The position numbers and the translations under genes were made by a program. Shown piece after piece: positions 42,711 to 56,269 of a DNA stretch of 64,000 bases (position 1 is the first letter of the stretch; each line of letters opens with the position of its first letter). Origin of the DNA: Polytrichum commune (lineage: Eukaryota; Streptophyta; Polytrichopsida; Polytrichales; Polytrichaceae); the NCBI GenBank assembly GCA_950295325.1, contig OX485805.1, positions 57,872,758 to 57,936,757 of the forward strand, written 5' to 3'. A model generated the notes under the pieces. That model made no database searches, was not told the DNA's origin, and saw only the letters and a program-made list of their open reading frames with translations.

Positions 42711-43427
42711 TATTATTCAATATTCATGAGCTTTGACATTTAATAAAACTTGAATTATGGTGTCAAAATTGTTTTTGCTTGAATGAACTATGTCTCTTCT
42801 TAATAACATTGAGTATTTTATTTACACTCTTGTTCTAAAAAATATTTATAATATGTATAATCAATTGGAATATTATACCAATGTGTGACCAATGTATAGG
42901 TGGATGCATGTATCAATAATCAACATCAATAATGATATCAAATTAAGAACATGCTTATGGGGTGTCAAGAGTGTAATACCAGTCAAACATTGATCTTTGA
43001 TGGATTTCAAGATGAGAGAATCTATGTAGATCTGAGTCATTGTCTTGATCAATATCATTTTAAACCATATTCACACTAAAACCATTCTACCGAGGTATGA
43101 AGATTTTTGCATAGTATACATAGTACCCAAATGGTAATATCAAAAACAAAAATACCATCAAATACCCATATCCTATTGGTATCAAAAACTGTGAACTCCT
43201 GATTATAGATACCTGAATGGTGTATAAAAACAAATGATGATACCAGTCACCGAATGCTGCCTGGTGTGGACTGTACAGTTTCTCTTGACTGGAATCATAA
43301 GTCTATACTACTATATACTCTGCAGAGATGATGTCATAAGATACTTCGAATCTGGGATTAATTGTAGTATTAGACTCTGTACATGCTGGGTGGCAGATTG
43401 ATTGAGATGCTACATAAATACATAAAT

Positions 43428-45254
43428 TTATTGTCTGTAGGCTGGCCGATCGGACCAGAACTGAGATTCCGGCTTGTGCCATCTTGCACGGTTGAGGACG
43501 GATTCGGGCGGCATTGTCCCAATAACCACGACCTTGTGAGAAATCTGATCTGTTGTCACACTTTCAACACCTGGAGAATACGAAAACAAATGCATGCCGA
43601 CGAGGATCAGAATCTTGATAATTGGTCAAGTTCACAGAGTTGAAACCTTGCAACTGTTCCATGTGGATACAGAAGCACAAATCTTGGAGTCGAACTACCT
43701 TAAAGCGTAAATTACTCAGTACCTACTAAAGGGGGCGGACCAAGTAGAAAATCTTTGCATTCTTGCTACACTAAATATGATATTAAGTGTCACCAATTCT
43801 AATTGTCTTGCTCAATACTAAACTGCGGCATAGTGCCACCAACACTAAATATTAACCCAATATTATTTGTCATTCCTTGTAATTTTTTTTGGGGGGGTGA
43901 TAGATTTGTAGTGTTGCAATTACTGTCACTCACCAAGTGATTTTTTCATGACAATATTTCATCACAAGTTGTTGACAAGAGAAGGTAGGGTTTTGGCCAC
44001 TGGATGAAAGTCATCCATCATCCATGACAGTATTTGTGAACTTATTCGTAAGAAGTGTGATCCAAAAAGTTACCATAGTGACATTAAATATCATATTTAG
44101 TGTAGTCAATATACTCAACAGCCGAAAAAACTTATTGGTGCCAATTCTGCATCACAGCTCATATAAAGACATAACTTGATTATTTGGTAGTGACTCAAGA
44201 GTCAACGTACCTTCTGTATCTTCCAATTGAGTCTTAACTTTGCGCTCGCAATCTTGACAACACATTGGCACCCACAATGTCACAGTCTGCGCAGCAGAGA
44301 GTGGCATATTTACAGCAAAGTTAGAAATCAAAAATATTAATATTAATCTCCAAAGCACCAAACTTATGTTTGGTATGCCAATAAAGAATATACAGCATGA
44401 ATATTCTACATGGGATGACATGATAATTGTGAAAGGGATGAATATATCACCTTTTGTTTATGACGTTCCTCGTTGTCAGCTGTGTTATGCACCGGCAACC
44501 AGATTTGGTTACGTTCATGACCTCCATGGAGATAGCTACCGTTCAACCACCAACCTGGATACTGGAGGCCATAAACCTGACCGAAATGCACGCACAAACT
44601 ATTGAGAGTTGAGAAACCAATACTAGAATGAATCTATAGTCCAAAGTCTACAAGACTATTCTCACCCATAAACTGAGGCAATCAGAACTTCAAATTTACC
44701 GTAGCATGTCGAGGATTTATGATTTATTTCTACACATGCTGTGAAATTAAAATTTTCATAATTCTTCATCGATTATAGTTCTGGTAAACGTGGCAATTCC
44801 ACTTGAGAAATGAAGGGATTGGGTCAAATTAGCAGCCGCAGTAGTATGCAATGTGGAATTCATTTTTGCGGGGGCATGTCAATTTGTTATGTAATTCTCA
44901 TACCAAATCATGTCAATGTGACTAAATTGGATCAATATTGCACCATGCAGCAAATTTGAGAAGCCTGCTGCGAATGGATTAACTCGCCTGTTCCACAGGG
45001 GCGACGCCGTGAAGATACGGAGATCCGTGGCCGCCATCCCTCCAATCCCTTCTGAATCGATCAGGCTGGCCTCCGCCTCCAAAATGGGCACCATACGAAG
45101 AAGTACTCGGAGCGCCCACGTGATCCCTGATGTTACGAGCATCAGGGTCTTCGAACGTCACAGGTGGACCGTGGTACACCCGCCCATCCGGAGTCTCATA
45201 GTAAGGCCGGTACCCCTCCACCGGGTAGAAACGGATATCATTATAATTCGCCAT
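43428..45254 (-). CDS. Heavy-metal-associated (HMA) domain protein, four exons, likely intact
   Basis: Exons 45,254-44,988, 44,576-44,451, 44,286-44,211 and 43,570-43,428; phases match and the product is 203 residues. The N-terminus (MANYNDIRFYPVEGYRPYYE) is Tyr/Gly/His/Asp-rich and probably disordered. The HMA domain has TVTLWVPMCCQDCERKVKTQ with CxxC (CQDC) and ends SQFWSDRPAYRQ with no CaaX box. Exon 1 ends CAG followed by GCGAGT, so intron 1 appears to be a GC-AG intron, where the two sister genes have GT. Exons 3-4 are duplicated in the left arm as a broken copy. A TATA box lies about 190 bp upstream. Confidence 0.85.
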
Positions 45255-45444
45255 CTTGACGTCTACCTTACTTCAGAAAATGGGGAAACACTCTTCACTA
45301 CAATGCGATCTTCTGTGGAGTCTGCACTGATCCACGCACACCACCGCTGATCTGGTGATAATTTGGTGTTACAACTCTCAAGATTCAATAAATTATCAAG
45401 CTCCGATTCAAGTGATCTGCTTGTAAGGAACGGGGATCGATGTG

Positions 45445-45451
45445 TTATATA
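45445..45451 (-). promoter_or_regulatory. TATA box of the minus-strand HMA gene
   Basis: TATATAA on the minus strand, about 190 bp upstream of the ATG at 45,254. Confidence 0.55.
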
Positions 45452-45459
45452 TGCTAGCT

Positions 45460-48054
45460 GGTCCTGTGATCGAGGCCTGTGACCTGATGTCTGCAAGATG
45501 ACATACTAATGTTGTCCGAATGCCTGCAGACCGAGGCATGTCGCCGACCGCGTACCGCCTGTACCGCACCTGTAGAAGGTACTAACGTATCATGTGAAAG
45601 TTTCGAGAAAGTAATTAGGGCAATAAATTCCTGGAAGTGATCATCTCAAGTTTGTGCCTTTCCAAGCAGTGTCCGGGGAGATTTTTGGGCATAATCAGAA
45701 TCCTGGTGTTTTCAAGTCCAACCGGTTACATGCTCACATCTTTCGGTTGTTCTTCATTAATTTGAGGTATATTTCATGGATTCCTCTCAAATGATCGGTA
45801 ATTTTCTTTGAAGTCTTGAGCTTCGTCAACCGGTTATTTCTCAAGCTCAACCGGTTCATCCGATGAGTAGCGGTCGGTTCTCCCCGTGCATTGATTCCAA
45901 GCTCCTATTCCTGCCTCCACGTCGGGACCTCGGCAGGTTCGCATGATTCCGCCACTCATTCGTACGCATCACGGCGTCACGCGAATTGCGGATGGTCCAG
46001 GCCAAAGTGTCGGCAAACCGCGGCTGTAGAGTCGGCGAACAGTGGTAGGGTGACGCGTCATCAGCCTTTTGGTTGACTGTGAGAGCTTTAGGGTCGTGCT
46101 GACGCCTGGTGACTCGTGACCTTCACTCTGAGGAAGGAAAGAGACTGAGCCAGCTTGGTTACTATTTCTTGTTGGGTCCCATTACAATAATAGGCAGCCC
46201 ACACATGGTGGTGGTGGGCAGCAGTGAATGGGCGAACTCCGGTCACTGCCGCCAGTAAGTGTGGGCGAGAACCGGGGAGAACGGGCAGTTATTTCCACAT
46301 GAACTGGTTGATTTTTAGAAATAACCCGGTTGAAGTTCCGAATCGAGATTTCATGATAATTTGGTACCTTAAGTTACAAAGATGAACCGCTGAGTTTGAG
46401 AAATAACCCGGTTGAAGTTCGAGACTTCACAATGATTTGGTACCTAAAGTTACAAAGATGAACCGTTGAGTTTGAGAAATAACCCGGTTGAAGTTCGAGA
46501 CTTCACGATAATTTGGTACCTTAAGTTCAAATATGAACTAGTGAGTTTGAGAAATAACCCGGTTGAACAAGACCTCACAAAACTTATCAAGCGTTCTAGA
46601 GGAATATAAAGAATATACCTCAAATTAATAAAGAAAAAACCGAAAGTTCACACATGTAACCAATTGGACTTGCAAAGGATAGAATTATAACCGATCATGC
46701 CAAAAAAATCTCCATGGACAATTATTCAAATATGAAATTTAGTGTGACTTACTATTTGGATTTACACGGTGCTATATCCTTTTACTAATGAAATAAATTT
46801 CTACCAAGCAAAGTTGTCAATGTTTTACAATGTCCAAAGTATTAATTTAACATTTGTTGGTATAATATGAGATGTGCAGTAACTAGATATAGCATTGTGT
46901 AAGTCCACATAGTAAGCTTTGCCTAAATATCATATTCAGTGTAGTTATAGAGAGATATGAATTCGTGGCCTCTATGTAGACTCACTCATTGTGAAGGTGA
47001 AAACGTAGTGATTTATCTCACTTGAAACTATCCAGAAGTGTGAGATTATTTGGCTCGAAATTGTCTAATAGTGCGAGATTATCTTGTTCGAGATAATGTA
47101 ATAGTATGAAATTATCTAGCGTGTGAAATTACAGATCGTTGCAACGAACAAGCGAGTGGCAAGATTGATGCGACCAGTCGCTCACTAAAAGTTCAACCTT
47201 GCTGGTGGGAGTCGCCGACTGGCCTCACCACTAGCAGGTGTGGGGAGGCTATAAGGTGCACGAAAATTGTGTCACACATCACTCTTTTTTCACAGTCCTT
47301 ATCACCCCCTTTGAATAATTATCATGTTTTTTATTTGAGCAAGTTTACTTAGATTTATGGTATTCAAGACTTAGCACAATTATTAGATATTATCATGTTC
47401 ACATTTGATACATGGTTTATGATTTTAGTTGGTAATTATATTGTCTCATACATGAGTCCTTGTACACTCTAAACTTTGTAGTATCACACTTGTGGCAACC
47501 AGAGTGCATGTGATATTACGGAGTTTTGTAGTGTTAACATGGATGCGTGATACTATAGAATTAGTGTAGCATGTGACAATATGGAATAACACAAAGGAGA
47601 TGTGAGGACAATTTGAATTCATTCTCCCATCACCTATACTACTATGGTCCACTCCACTTGGCCTTCCCGGGCGATGTGGCAGACGCATGCACCAACATTC
47701 AACAAGTGGCATAAGAAGAAGAGGAAGAACAAGAATAAGAATAAGAAGGTGACACTCCACATGTTGACACTTGGCGCAATGCGAAGGTGTGGGTTGACTA
47801 CTTTGGTGGTTTGCATCAATGACAAATTTCGTGATATAAGGGAGAGAAATGTGACAATAAGGATTAAGATTTGAGCTACGAATGTCTATTCCCTTGGGTT
47901 TCGGGATATTAGAGAGCATGTGACATTATGGAGGTTGATATTATAGTGTTTAGGGTGTAACACGTAAGGACTCCTCTTTTTTAGTCCTTTAGTGGTACAC
48001 CATATCATGTTTGGACCAGTCCCACTTCTTTATTATCAATTGGTTATGTTTTGA
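45460..48054. other. Intergenic region upstream of the minus-strand HMA gene
   Basis: No gene recognised. AACCGGTT-type sequences recur (45,720-45,870) and lead into the small tandem array at 46,319. GC-richer around 45,900-46,280, AT-rich after 46,600. Confidence 0.5.
46319..46575 (+). repeat. 75-82-bp tandem repeat, 3.3 copies
   Basis: Units start AAATAACCCGGTTGAAGTTC at 46,319, 46,401, 46,477 and 46,552 and contain ATTTGGTACC and GAACCGNTGAGTTTGAG. A diverged single copy lies at about 51,140-51,190. Confidence 0.9.
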
Positions 48055-48062
48055 GATGCTAG

Positions 48063-51000
48063 CCCGGGGAGATCACTCCCTCTTATATTTTGCATACACG
48101 TGCGTTCGGGACCTATTTTTTTGGGGGCTATTTACCTTGCAAAAAAGATTATAAGGTATGGTATTTTTCAAAATAAAGGTAAATGCTTGTATTTTAGTAC
48201 ACCCTATCAGTACTTATAATTTTTTGAGGAATCATTAAAAAACACCCTAATTTACTTATACTAAATTTTCTTTCTTATACTCCAAGTATCCAATTCTTTT
48301 GACTATACTCCAATACACTTCATTTTTTTGGGTTCTATACACAACATTCTTTTTCATAAAGGACATTTCTCTTCTTACAACCATAAATTGGGAAGCTCAA
48401 CTACAATGCTAAACTTACATGAAATGAATCAAAACAATAAACCTAAGGCAAAGGTATGGAATTTAAACATTGTTGTAAACTCTGAAATGAAATTCAAGTA
48501 TGATATAGAAGTCAGTTTGTGTTTCTCAACACAATGTAGTTTATGTTTGCAGAATTTACAATTTCACAAGGTCTATAAGTCCTATACTTCCGGAAAGTGT
48601 ATAATCTCAAATATATACATGCAGCTTGCTGACATCCCAGAAAATTGAGAATGCAATTTACAAGGGTAACCACAAAAACTGAAGCTAATCACAGAAAAAT
48701 AGTGTTAATGTGCAAATATCATACAAAACTCTACAACAACTACATGCCATGTCCACAGATCTTGTAGCCAAACTTCAGTCTTGAAATTTGTAGCCAATGC
48801 AAAATTGAAACTAGGATGAGAACTTAAAATAAACGAAGCACATCTCATAATTTCACAAGCACTCCAAGCAACAAAGGAAAACCTAAAGCACAAGGCAATT
48901 TGGACTTGCACATTTGAAATTAGAATTTAGTAACAAATAAAGGCGTGTACAGTTTAGGGTTGGAACACATGGACTCCATAAGCACCACATAACTCCACAA
49001 CAATGCAAAATAAGCAAAGAAAAGACTTACCAATGATGCACTTGGTGTAGGAGGGACATTCGAATTTGATCATGTGCGTACACACTATAGCCACACTCTA
49101 TGATGTCCACGCAAATAGTCCCAAAGCCCAAACCTAATTAAGACTTTTCCTTTAACCTGATTTCATACTCTTCATGTATGGAACTTTGTTGAACAAGAGA
49201 CCAGTGAAACAAACCTCTACACCGGTCCGAGATTGAAATTCAATGATGGAACCTGACTCTGCGGGCATACAATCACGAGCAGCAACTTTCACCAATTTTC
49301 CAGCCTCCTCATAATTTTCAAAAGATGAACCATCTGCTGAAGCTGCCATTGAGAAGAGAGCCCACAATTCAGAACTCAGGAAATCCCAGATCTGCAAGGA
49401 TCAACGATCAAAAAACAGGCTATCAAGGAGTTCAAGATTTTAAATTGTGTCTACAGTAATCATACATCCAGTTTTGGGTTCAAGAGATAGAATTTATCCA
49501 GTGAGTCGAATAGAGTTGCCTACATTGGAGTATGGGTGGTTTGGTGCACATCTAGGAACGGACACCAAAAAAACTTGTGTTTTTTAAGAGATTGGACTAT
49601 GTGTTTGTTAACCATTCTAGGCTCAATAGCCAACAAAACTCGGAGGAGGGGACCTATGTGGCTTTCTTATGGCTAACATAGTTCATAATTCTATGTCAAT
49701 GGACTTTGATAATTCATAACCATTCGAGATTAGCTCCAAAAAATTCTGGGATTGATCCAGGCTTCTTCACATACATTTGCAGACGCACAGAAACTTCAAC
49801 CTCGCAAATCCAAGTAGTAAGGCATACAACAAATTGTAACCGAACAAGGCTCATCTACCTTACCTACCAAAACATCCACCAAAACTACCCGAGGCAAACA
49901 TTTGTTCTGTGTTTGACATGAACACATAGGTTTTCCCAGAAGCACCCTGACTTCTGACAACTGGAACAATGTATGGATGGAAAGACACCTTCAACCCTAA
50001 CCACTGCCAAATCTATTGATATGTTATTTTACCATTCTACAATAAGCTCAAATATAACACATGCAGTAATCCATCCCACCTCATAGCATTTTAGAGGTCC
50101 AGATAGGCAATACTTACAAAGAAGGAGCACAGCTGAATTGAGGTGGTTGCGTGAGGCTTCAATGGGATTTAAGAGAAACTGGACTGTTTTCCGCTTCTGC
50201 GCCTTCAACCAGTCCTTTGGACCCATTGTTTCGGCCATCACAATTTACACAAACTTACATCAGAGACTAGTTTCCATGCAACAAGGTCTCATATAAAACC
50301 CAAAGCTTATCTGACATAGTGAACTCCAGTGTAACATTCCTTTCCTTTATCATGGCTTGTTAAAATTCGGGTGTAAACATGAAATCCTCTACTTCATGCT
50401 CTCCACCAGGAGAAGATCTAGGAATAAAATGCCATTTCTTTTTAAGATGGAGCAGTCTATGTCATCAATAGAAGGAATCACCTCAACCTCAACCTCAACC
50501 TCAATGTCTTTGTAACTGGAACAACCAGGGCATTTACCCTCAAAGTACGAGGAGGGTAATACGCATTCTAAGATGTGTCTAAAAGCATGTTTCCAAGCGT
50601 CATTTGAGAATTGTAACAAGATAGAAGTTATTCCTTCTGAAGAATTTCATACCTCAGAATGTCCATTCACCAACCGGGTACATAAACTCCCTGGATCATC
50701 TGCCTCCCTTGAACATCGCTCAGTACCTCTCCTTTTATCGGCAGTTGCTTCGAAACCTAAACCTTAGATTCGATCTGCACAAGCCCAGGAAAGTCCACAT
50801 GTGTAAGTAGTGTATGGATGTCGAAGAATACTGCTACAAATATTCCTGAGTCTCGTGTATTTCTGAAACTCTAATATTGAGATGCATGTGTGTCACCAAT
50901 GCAGATGTTCATAATCAAACCCTTGCTCATTTAGGAGCAAAAAAATTCTTCTAGGAACTACATTTGAAAATGCAAACCTTTTCCTAATGTAGACACGAAT

Positions 51001-51761
51001 GGTATGAATAGACTCCACCTCTCAGTGCCCTCTTTCCAAGCACAGTGCTCTAATTCTCCGTCAAATAACAAAACATCCATTCATTACAAACATTAGAAGC
51101 GATACAAAAAACCTTGGAAACCGGCCGTTGGTTACAGATGAAGTGGTTGAGTTTCAGAAATAACCAGTTGAGATTCAAGACTTAGGAGATTTACCCATCG
51201 TTTTAGGGGAATCTTGACCTCCAGACCTCATTCATGGCAGCGTAAATTCATTCCAGCAGCGTAAACGTACCTCCTCAACACCCAGAGACCATCGGCAACA
51301 AAGAAGGAACTTCACAAAAACGCTAAACCCTAAGAAATCCTAACGTCCATCACCCAACGTGTTGAAATTTTCCCTCCCAGCTTTGGAACGTCCACTACCC
51401 AACGTGTTCAAATTTTCCCTCCTAGTTTTGGATACCTTGGTTCAGTAATGGTGAAGCCAATTAGCATGCGAAGTCATCCATCCAAGCTTTTCCAACGAAA
51501 ATTACCTCTTTTCATCCACTAGCACATACCCTATCCTAAACCCGCTACCCCTAATAATTGTTTCCATGCTATTTTACATGTACTAACTAGATAAAAGACG
51601 CCATTATATGTGATGGTATTTTACATGTAATCCTTTTTCATTATTTTCAAACCCCCTATATTATATGTAAGTTTTTTACAAAATTTACCTACAATGAATA
51701 TATTGGACCCTATTTTTTATCGCACGTGGTTCTACGATTTTCGCCCAGTGATCTCCCCGGG
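48063..51761. mobile_element. 3.7-kb element with 15-bp perfect inverted ends and 8-bp duplication
   Basis: Ends CCCGGGGAGATCACT and its exact inverse, flanked by GATGCTAG at 48,055-48,062 and 51,762-51,769. Weaker inverted similarity continues inward to ACGTGCG. An 8-bp duplication suggests hAT or a Mutator-like relative, but the duplication does not match the usual hAT pattern and the ends are not a standard hAT start. No transposase is seen, so it is non-autonomous. The interior has exon-like pieces (49,150-50,760), possibly captured host sequence. Confidence 0.85.
49200..50640 (-). pseudogene. Possible captured host gene fragments (unrecognised)
   Basis: Inside the 3.7-kb element the minus strand has exon-like blocks: 50,640-50,389 (WKHAFRHILECVLPSSYFEG, then an alternating Glu-Val stretch), 50,238-50,118 (MAETMGPKDWLKAQKRKTVQ) ending at a strong GTAAGT donor, and 49,391 to about 49,220 (IWDFLSSELWALFSMAASAD) after acceptor CTTGCAG. 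Codon content looks genuine, but phases of the last two do not join directly, so exons are missing or decayed. The family is not recognised. It may be a Pack-type capture. Confidence 0.35.
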
Positions 51762-51769
51762 GATGCTAG

Positions 51770-54700
51770 AATTGTTCTTTGTATTTTTACTTAAAATAAG
51801 AATTTCTTTACAATATGGTTTGTTTGATTTTCAACTAGCAATGTGAGAAAATTAAATGGTTTAACTATAACTAGAAGTTGCAATTCTTCCCATTTGTTGG
51901 CCCAAGCAAGGATGTGCAAATGGATGTGATGCAGCCCTTGGCCATTACGTAGCATCACAAATGACATGACATCATCATGTTGAGACATGATGCCCATTGA
52001 CATGGTAGTTGTCTTTTACTATAGTAATGATTCTAGTAGATATTTCTTACTTTTTAGTCAAATCCTTTTAGTGTAATTGAATACCACTACTAGTAGTTGA
52101 CTCCCAAAAAACAAAATCCAAAAATTCAAAAATATTTTTGGGCCGTCAAATCTTGCAACAGTATCTAACAAACCATAACTCATTTATTTTTTAAAATATT
52201 TTTAATTTTATTTTTTCGTTTTTCTTAAAGTCGATTGCTAATAGTAGGGGAATAGCTAGTCGTCTGCTCTAAGTTGACTACAACAATCAATTTAGGGCAA
52301 TCAACTAGCTAGTCTATTGTTCCTACAATAGTCGAAGTACGTAGAGGAGTTGACTGTTAATTTATCAAACAATAATTCCAAAACTTCCAGTGTTACACAA
52401 TTTTGGACCGTTAGATCTTGTAGTTGACCTTATTTTTATTTTTATTTTGCAATCGGTTGCAAAATAGAAATCGACCACCATGTTGATTACAAAGTAGCAT
52501 TCAACTTAGCAATCGACCAAACCATTAATCAGAGGGTTGACCGTGGTAGTTGATCCCTTGCCTTGGGTGAATTATTGGACTTATCTGCCACCAACGTCAC
52601 GATGTTTTTGGGTCCAATGTCATGTCGTTATCACAAGGCAAGATGTGATGTTGCGGATACCAACGGCCCAACTTGACCCACAACAAAATTGAGGTGTGTG
52701 GAACTAAAATGGACATTTTTGCTCTACACCCACTTCTCATAAGATATGTTAAAACACTTAACCCCATAATGATTAGCAAATCGTGCCCACAGCTAATTTC
52801 AACAAAAAATTTGGAGCACATACAAGAATATCTTATTCATTTAAAAAATGTACCTTCTCTTTCTCAAAACTTGAGTATAATATATGTCCCCCAAGCTAAG
52901 ATGATTATTAAACACATTTAATGATTGACAAATAATATTGACCATTACATAGTCTATTGATCTATTGTTAATGCATGTCTTTTTTCGTGTGCATCTTAGA
53001 TCCACATCTAAACACACACCACTGAGATACATGTGTTTTTTTTAAATGATTACTGAATTAGGCCAACTTACCTTACATTCTTCATGGTATTTTATGGTCA
53101 CTTACTATTGGAAGTTGCACTCTACCATATTAAGTTTCCACTTAGAATGTATGTTTTAAACTTTGATACATATTTGACCTATTGTTCTATACTGTCCAAC
53201 CTACATGAACCTCTTTACTCTTAAGAAATTTAAGTTATGGTTTAATATGCAATAATTTGAACAAGGATATTTAAGATCATGAACTGTAATGTTGATATCA
53301 TCATTCAATAAATATAATGTAGAATCTACTAGGGTTTAGAAAGTTTCGGCCTTAGGTTGAATGGAAATTTCATTCAAAAAATCGCGAGGATCTTTGTTGT
53401 CAAGAGGTCGTTTTTTACTTTGGTTGCTAGGAGTTTTGTAGTACCTAGTCTCACAAAGCCACCCTCATGCTGGGTATATTAAAAAAAACCAAGTCTAATA
53501 TATTGCTCCCTTTGGAGTAATTAATTTGTGGAGCCCCAAATTTTTAGAAATTAAATTATTTTAATACTAGGATTTAAGCAAACATGGACAAAAGGCTTGT
53601 CCAAAATTAATAATGTATTTTAGAGTATTTTTGTACAATTGAGACATGCACATTGCATAGCAAATTATTTGAAAGAAGGATTTGAAAAGCATGTGATCAA
53701 AAAAAAATTCCAGATTGTGTGTGTGTGTGTGTGTGTGTGTGTTTTTTTAAACATTTTTTAAAATGACACATTGTACATGCAACTAACACGTGACATAACA
53801 AGAATTCCAATCCACATATAAGAGTAATTATTGTCATTTCTATCATAGGACTTGCCAAAAGAAGTGCACACATGAAATCTCATTTTGTCCAAAACTCATA
53901 TTAAATAAGTCTAGACTTACTTAAAAACATAGTTGTAAACACCTCAATTAGACTTTTGTTCTATTAGGATTTAGGGATATTGAAATTAAGAGAGATCCAC
54001 TGTTGATGATGAATTTTTGACCACTTAAAGACTGGTAAGTTTTAAAGGCCATGTTATGGTTTGGCTTTTCTCTCAATTTTAAAGCTCCTTTGTCTGAGAA
54101 TTGACCCAGTCAGCTAAATTTGATACTCATGTTGTTATCATGAGTTTGTCATGGTGATACCCTTGTAATGGACCTGGTGATTTTGATCATGCATCATATA
54201 ATATCAAAAGATGTAACTTAGGTGACAAGCAATTCAGGACATCAGACATGCATTTAATATGACAAGAAATGAGTGTTTAGTTTTGTCACATTTGCTTGTA
54301 ATTTGATAAAAGCCTAGCAGGGAATAAAGTTATCCGTAAAGTCTCTCAAAGATGGACGAAACCATGGCTTTGTTTCCTCTTTGAGAAAACTTTCTATTAA
54401 GAGCTCGTTAGCTTGTCGTGTATTGAAGCCTATTTTGAAACTTGTGTAAAAATTTTGGGACCCCCTCTTTTCACATCTCAAACCTTGAAAGAGTTTTAGG
54501 ATATAAAACAAGGTGTCTGCATGGGACCCGCTCTTTTGAATCTCATATCAACCTATGCAAGGCTAGCTTGGCCAACCATCCTAGTAAGACAAGCTAAAAA
54601 GTTGGTTTTAATAGCCCAACACCCTTGGGGGGGTCACTCCCTTGTGTTTAGTGAGAACATGTGAGAGCACAAGGTGTTTTTAGGGGGGTATTATATTGGA

Positions 54701-55080
54701 TAAAGTAAATTTTGTGGACCCTACTATTATGTAAATATCTAAATCATTGTTTTTGAGGATCTATGGGTAGGTTAACTTGGTATTTATTCTTCTTTTACAT
54801 GGGCATATAGTAGTTATAAATCATAGCTTTTAATGATGTCATCTAAAATCTAAAAATTACACATACAAGATCATAATTCACACATCAAAATAACATGCAC
54901 ACAACTAGTGTGCACTCTACTCATTCAAAACATACACACATGGAAATGGTGATAAACTGCTTGTGTTTAAAAAACACAAGCAAATGCTTCCAAATTTGTG
55001 TTTAATTTTGTGTTTAAGAACACAATTGCATACATACATGTAGCATTAGAACACAATTAGCCAGCACCAATCACAAAGTT
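51770..55080. other. AT-rich intergenic stretch
   Basis: No gene supported. A (GT)n microsatellite lies at 53,718-53,742. Several GTTGACT/AGTTGACT words recur at 52,090-52,560 without a clear period. Short frames have no recognisable motif. Confidence 0.5.
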
Positions 55081-56030
55081 TGTTTAGGGTTTACACATGT
55101 ACACCCTGTACACCCAACAAGTAGCAGCCAGAGGCAGTCAGCTAGCTGTGAACGCAGAAGTGCCGAGGAAGGGAGGACGTCGAGCGTCGGGGCAGCGAGA
55201 AGACGAGGGCGAGAAGAGGAAGGCGAGTGACAGGAGAGACCCGGAGCGGGGTACCAAGCCGGGCATCTGGGAGAAGAGCAGGGCCAGAGCAGTCAGGGCC
55301 GGGTATATATATATATAGAGCCGACCAAGCCCAAGTATTCACGGGAGCAGGCCACGTGGAGGGGGGCAGCTTATCGGGAACGTACCTAAGCCGGCGGGAA
55401 CCAAGGACGAGGACGTAGGGAACAGATGTGGACGCTAGTGATGATTAGGAGTTAACGTGGTTACTATGTTGGATGATAAGTAAAGTGCATTAGTAACTAG
55501 AACTAGCAACCTAGTTACTTTAGTGAACATTTAGTAAACACTCAATGGATGTGGATGAAGGACAAGGCCAAGGGATGGAAATCCCTTGGATGACATTCAC
55601 CGCCTTAACTATCTAAGCAATGAAGGATGAAATTGGGAATGAATGACTCATGGATGGTAACCGAACACACCTAGGCACATCTAGGAAATTAGAAGAACAT
55701 AACCAATCTTCCCCACAATAACATCTATATTTAGCACGTGTGGGGTTCTGTAAATAGATCCGGAAGACCTAAATTTAGACTGCAGCCTTAATTCAGACTA
55801 AAATTAGCCTAATTAGACATTTGGCATTAGGGGCCACACCTAACCGCTAATTCAACCAATTATAAGATTTCAAAACCTATATAAAGGGGGCACTACGGAC
55901 CCCTATAGCACCTCATTACCGTAGTACCATAGCTGGTTCGTTCAAAAATAATTCTAAAAATAAAAAACGTAAAAATTATGAAATTATGAAGATAGAAAAA
56001 CGAAAATAAAATAAAATAAATTTTGCAATC
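55080..56030 (+). other. GC-richer segment with TATA-like site, identity unknown
   Basis: A purine-rich segment (55,130-55,300) is followed by (TA)n at 55,303-55,316 and later by CTATATAAAGGGGGC at 55,877-55,891, a good TATA context. It could be part of an LTR or the promoter of a repeat-derived transcript reading into the GAAGAC-rich region. Matching LTRs were not found. Confidence 0.35.
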
Positions 56031-56269
56031 TTTTGGTGTTTCTAAGCCATTTAAGGTCATTTTTACTGATTTTTTTGCTAAAAATGAAAATTGAGAAATT
56101 TAATTTTTTGAGAGGCGAACCTTATTTTTTCAAAATAAATAAATATTCGTTCGCCAGGGGACGAACCAGCTATTGTGTTACGGTATTCATTTCAACAATC
56201 CAACGTGAGCGTCAAGAGGAGCATTATCGGGAGCGTTTTAACGAAGATCTATTTGGAGCATTATCGGGA

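Larger units (their letters stand above)
39576..44435 (-). repeat. Right arm of the large HMA inverted repeat
   Basis: Inverted partner of 29,435-36,411, with about 2.3 kb missing at the 40,230-40,255 junction. It carries a Stowaway-like insertion at 42,164-42,710 that the left arm lacks, and lacks the Tourist-like MITE present in the left arm. Confidence 0.9.

Noticed and set aside
49152-49397. A complete single-exon gene inside the 3.7-kb element
   Set aside because: The open frame begins in an intron-like acceptor region and lacks a partner in phase, so only a fragment is supportable.
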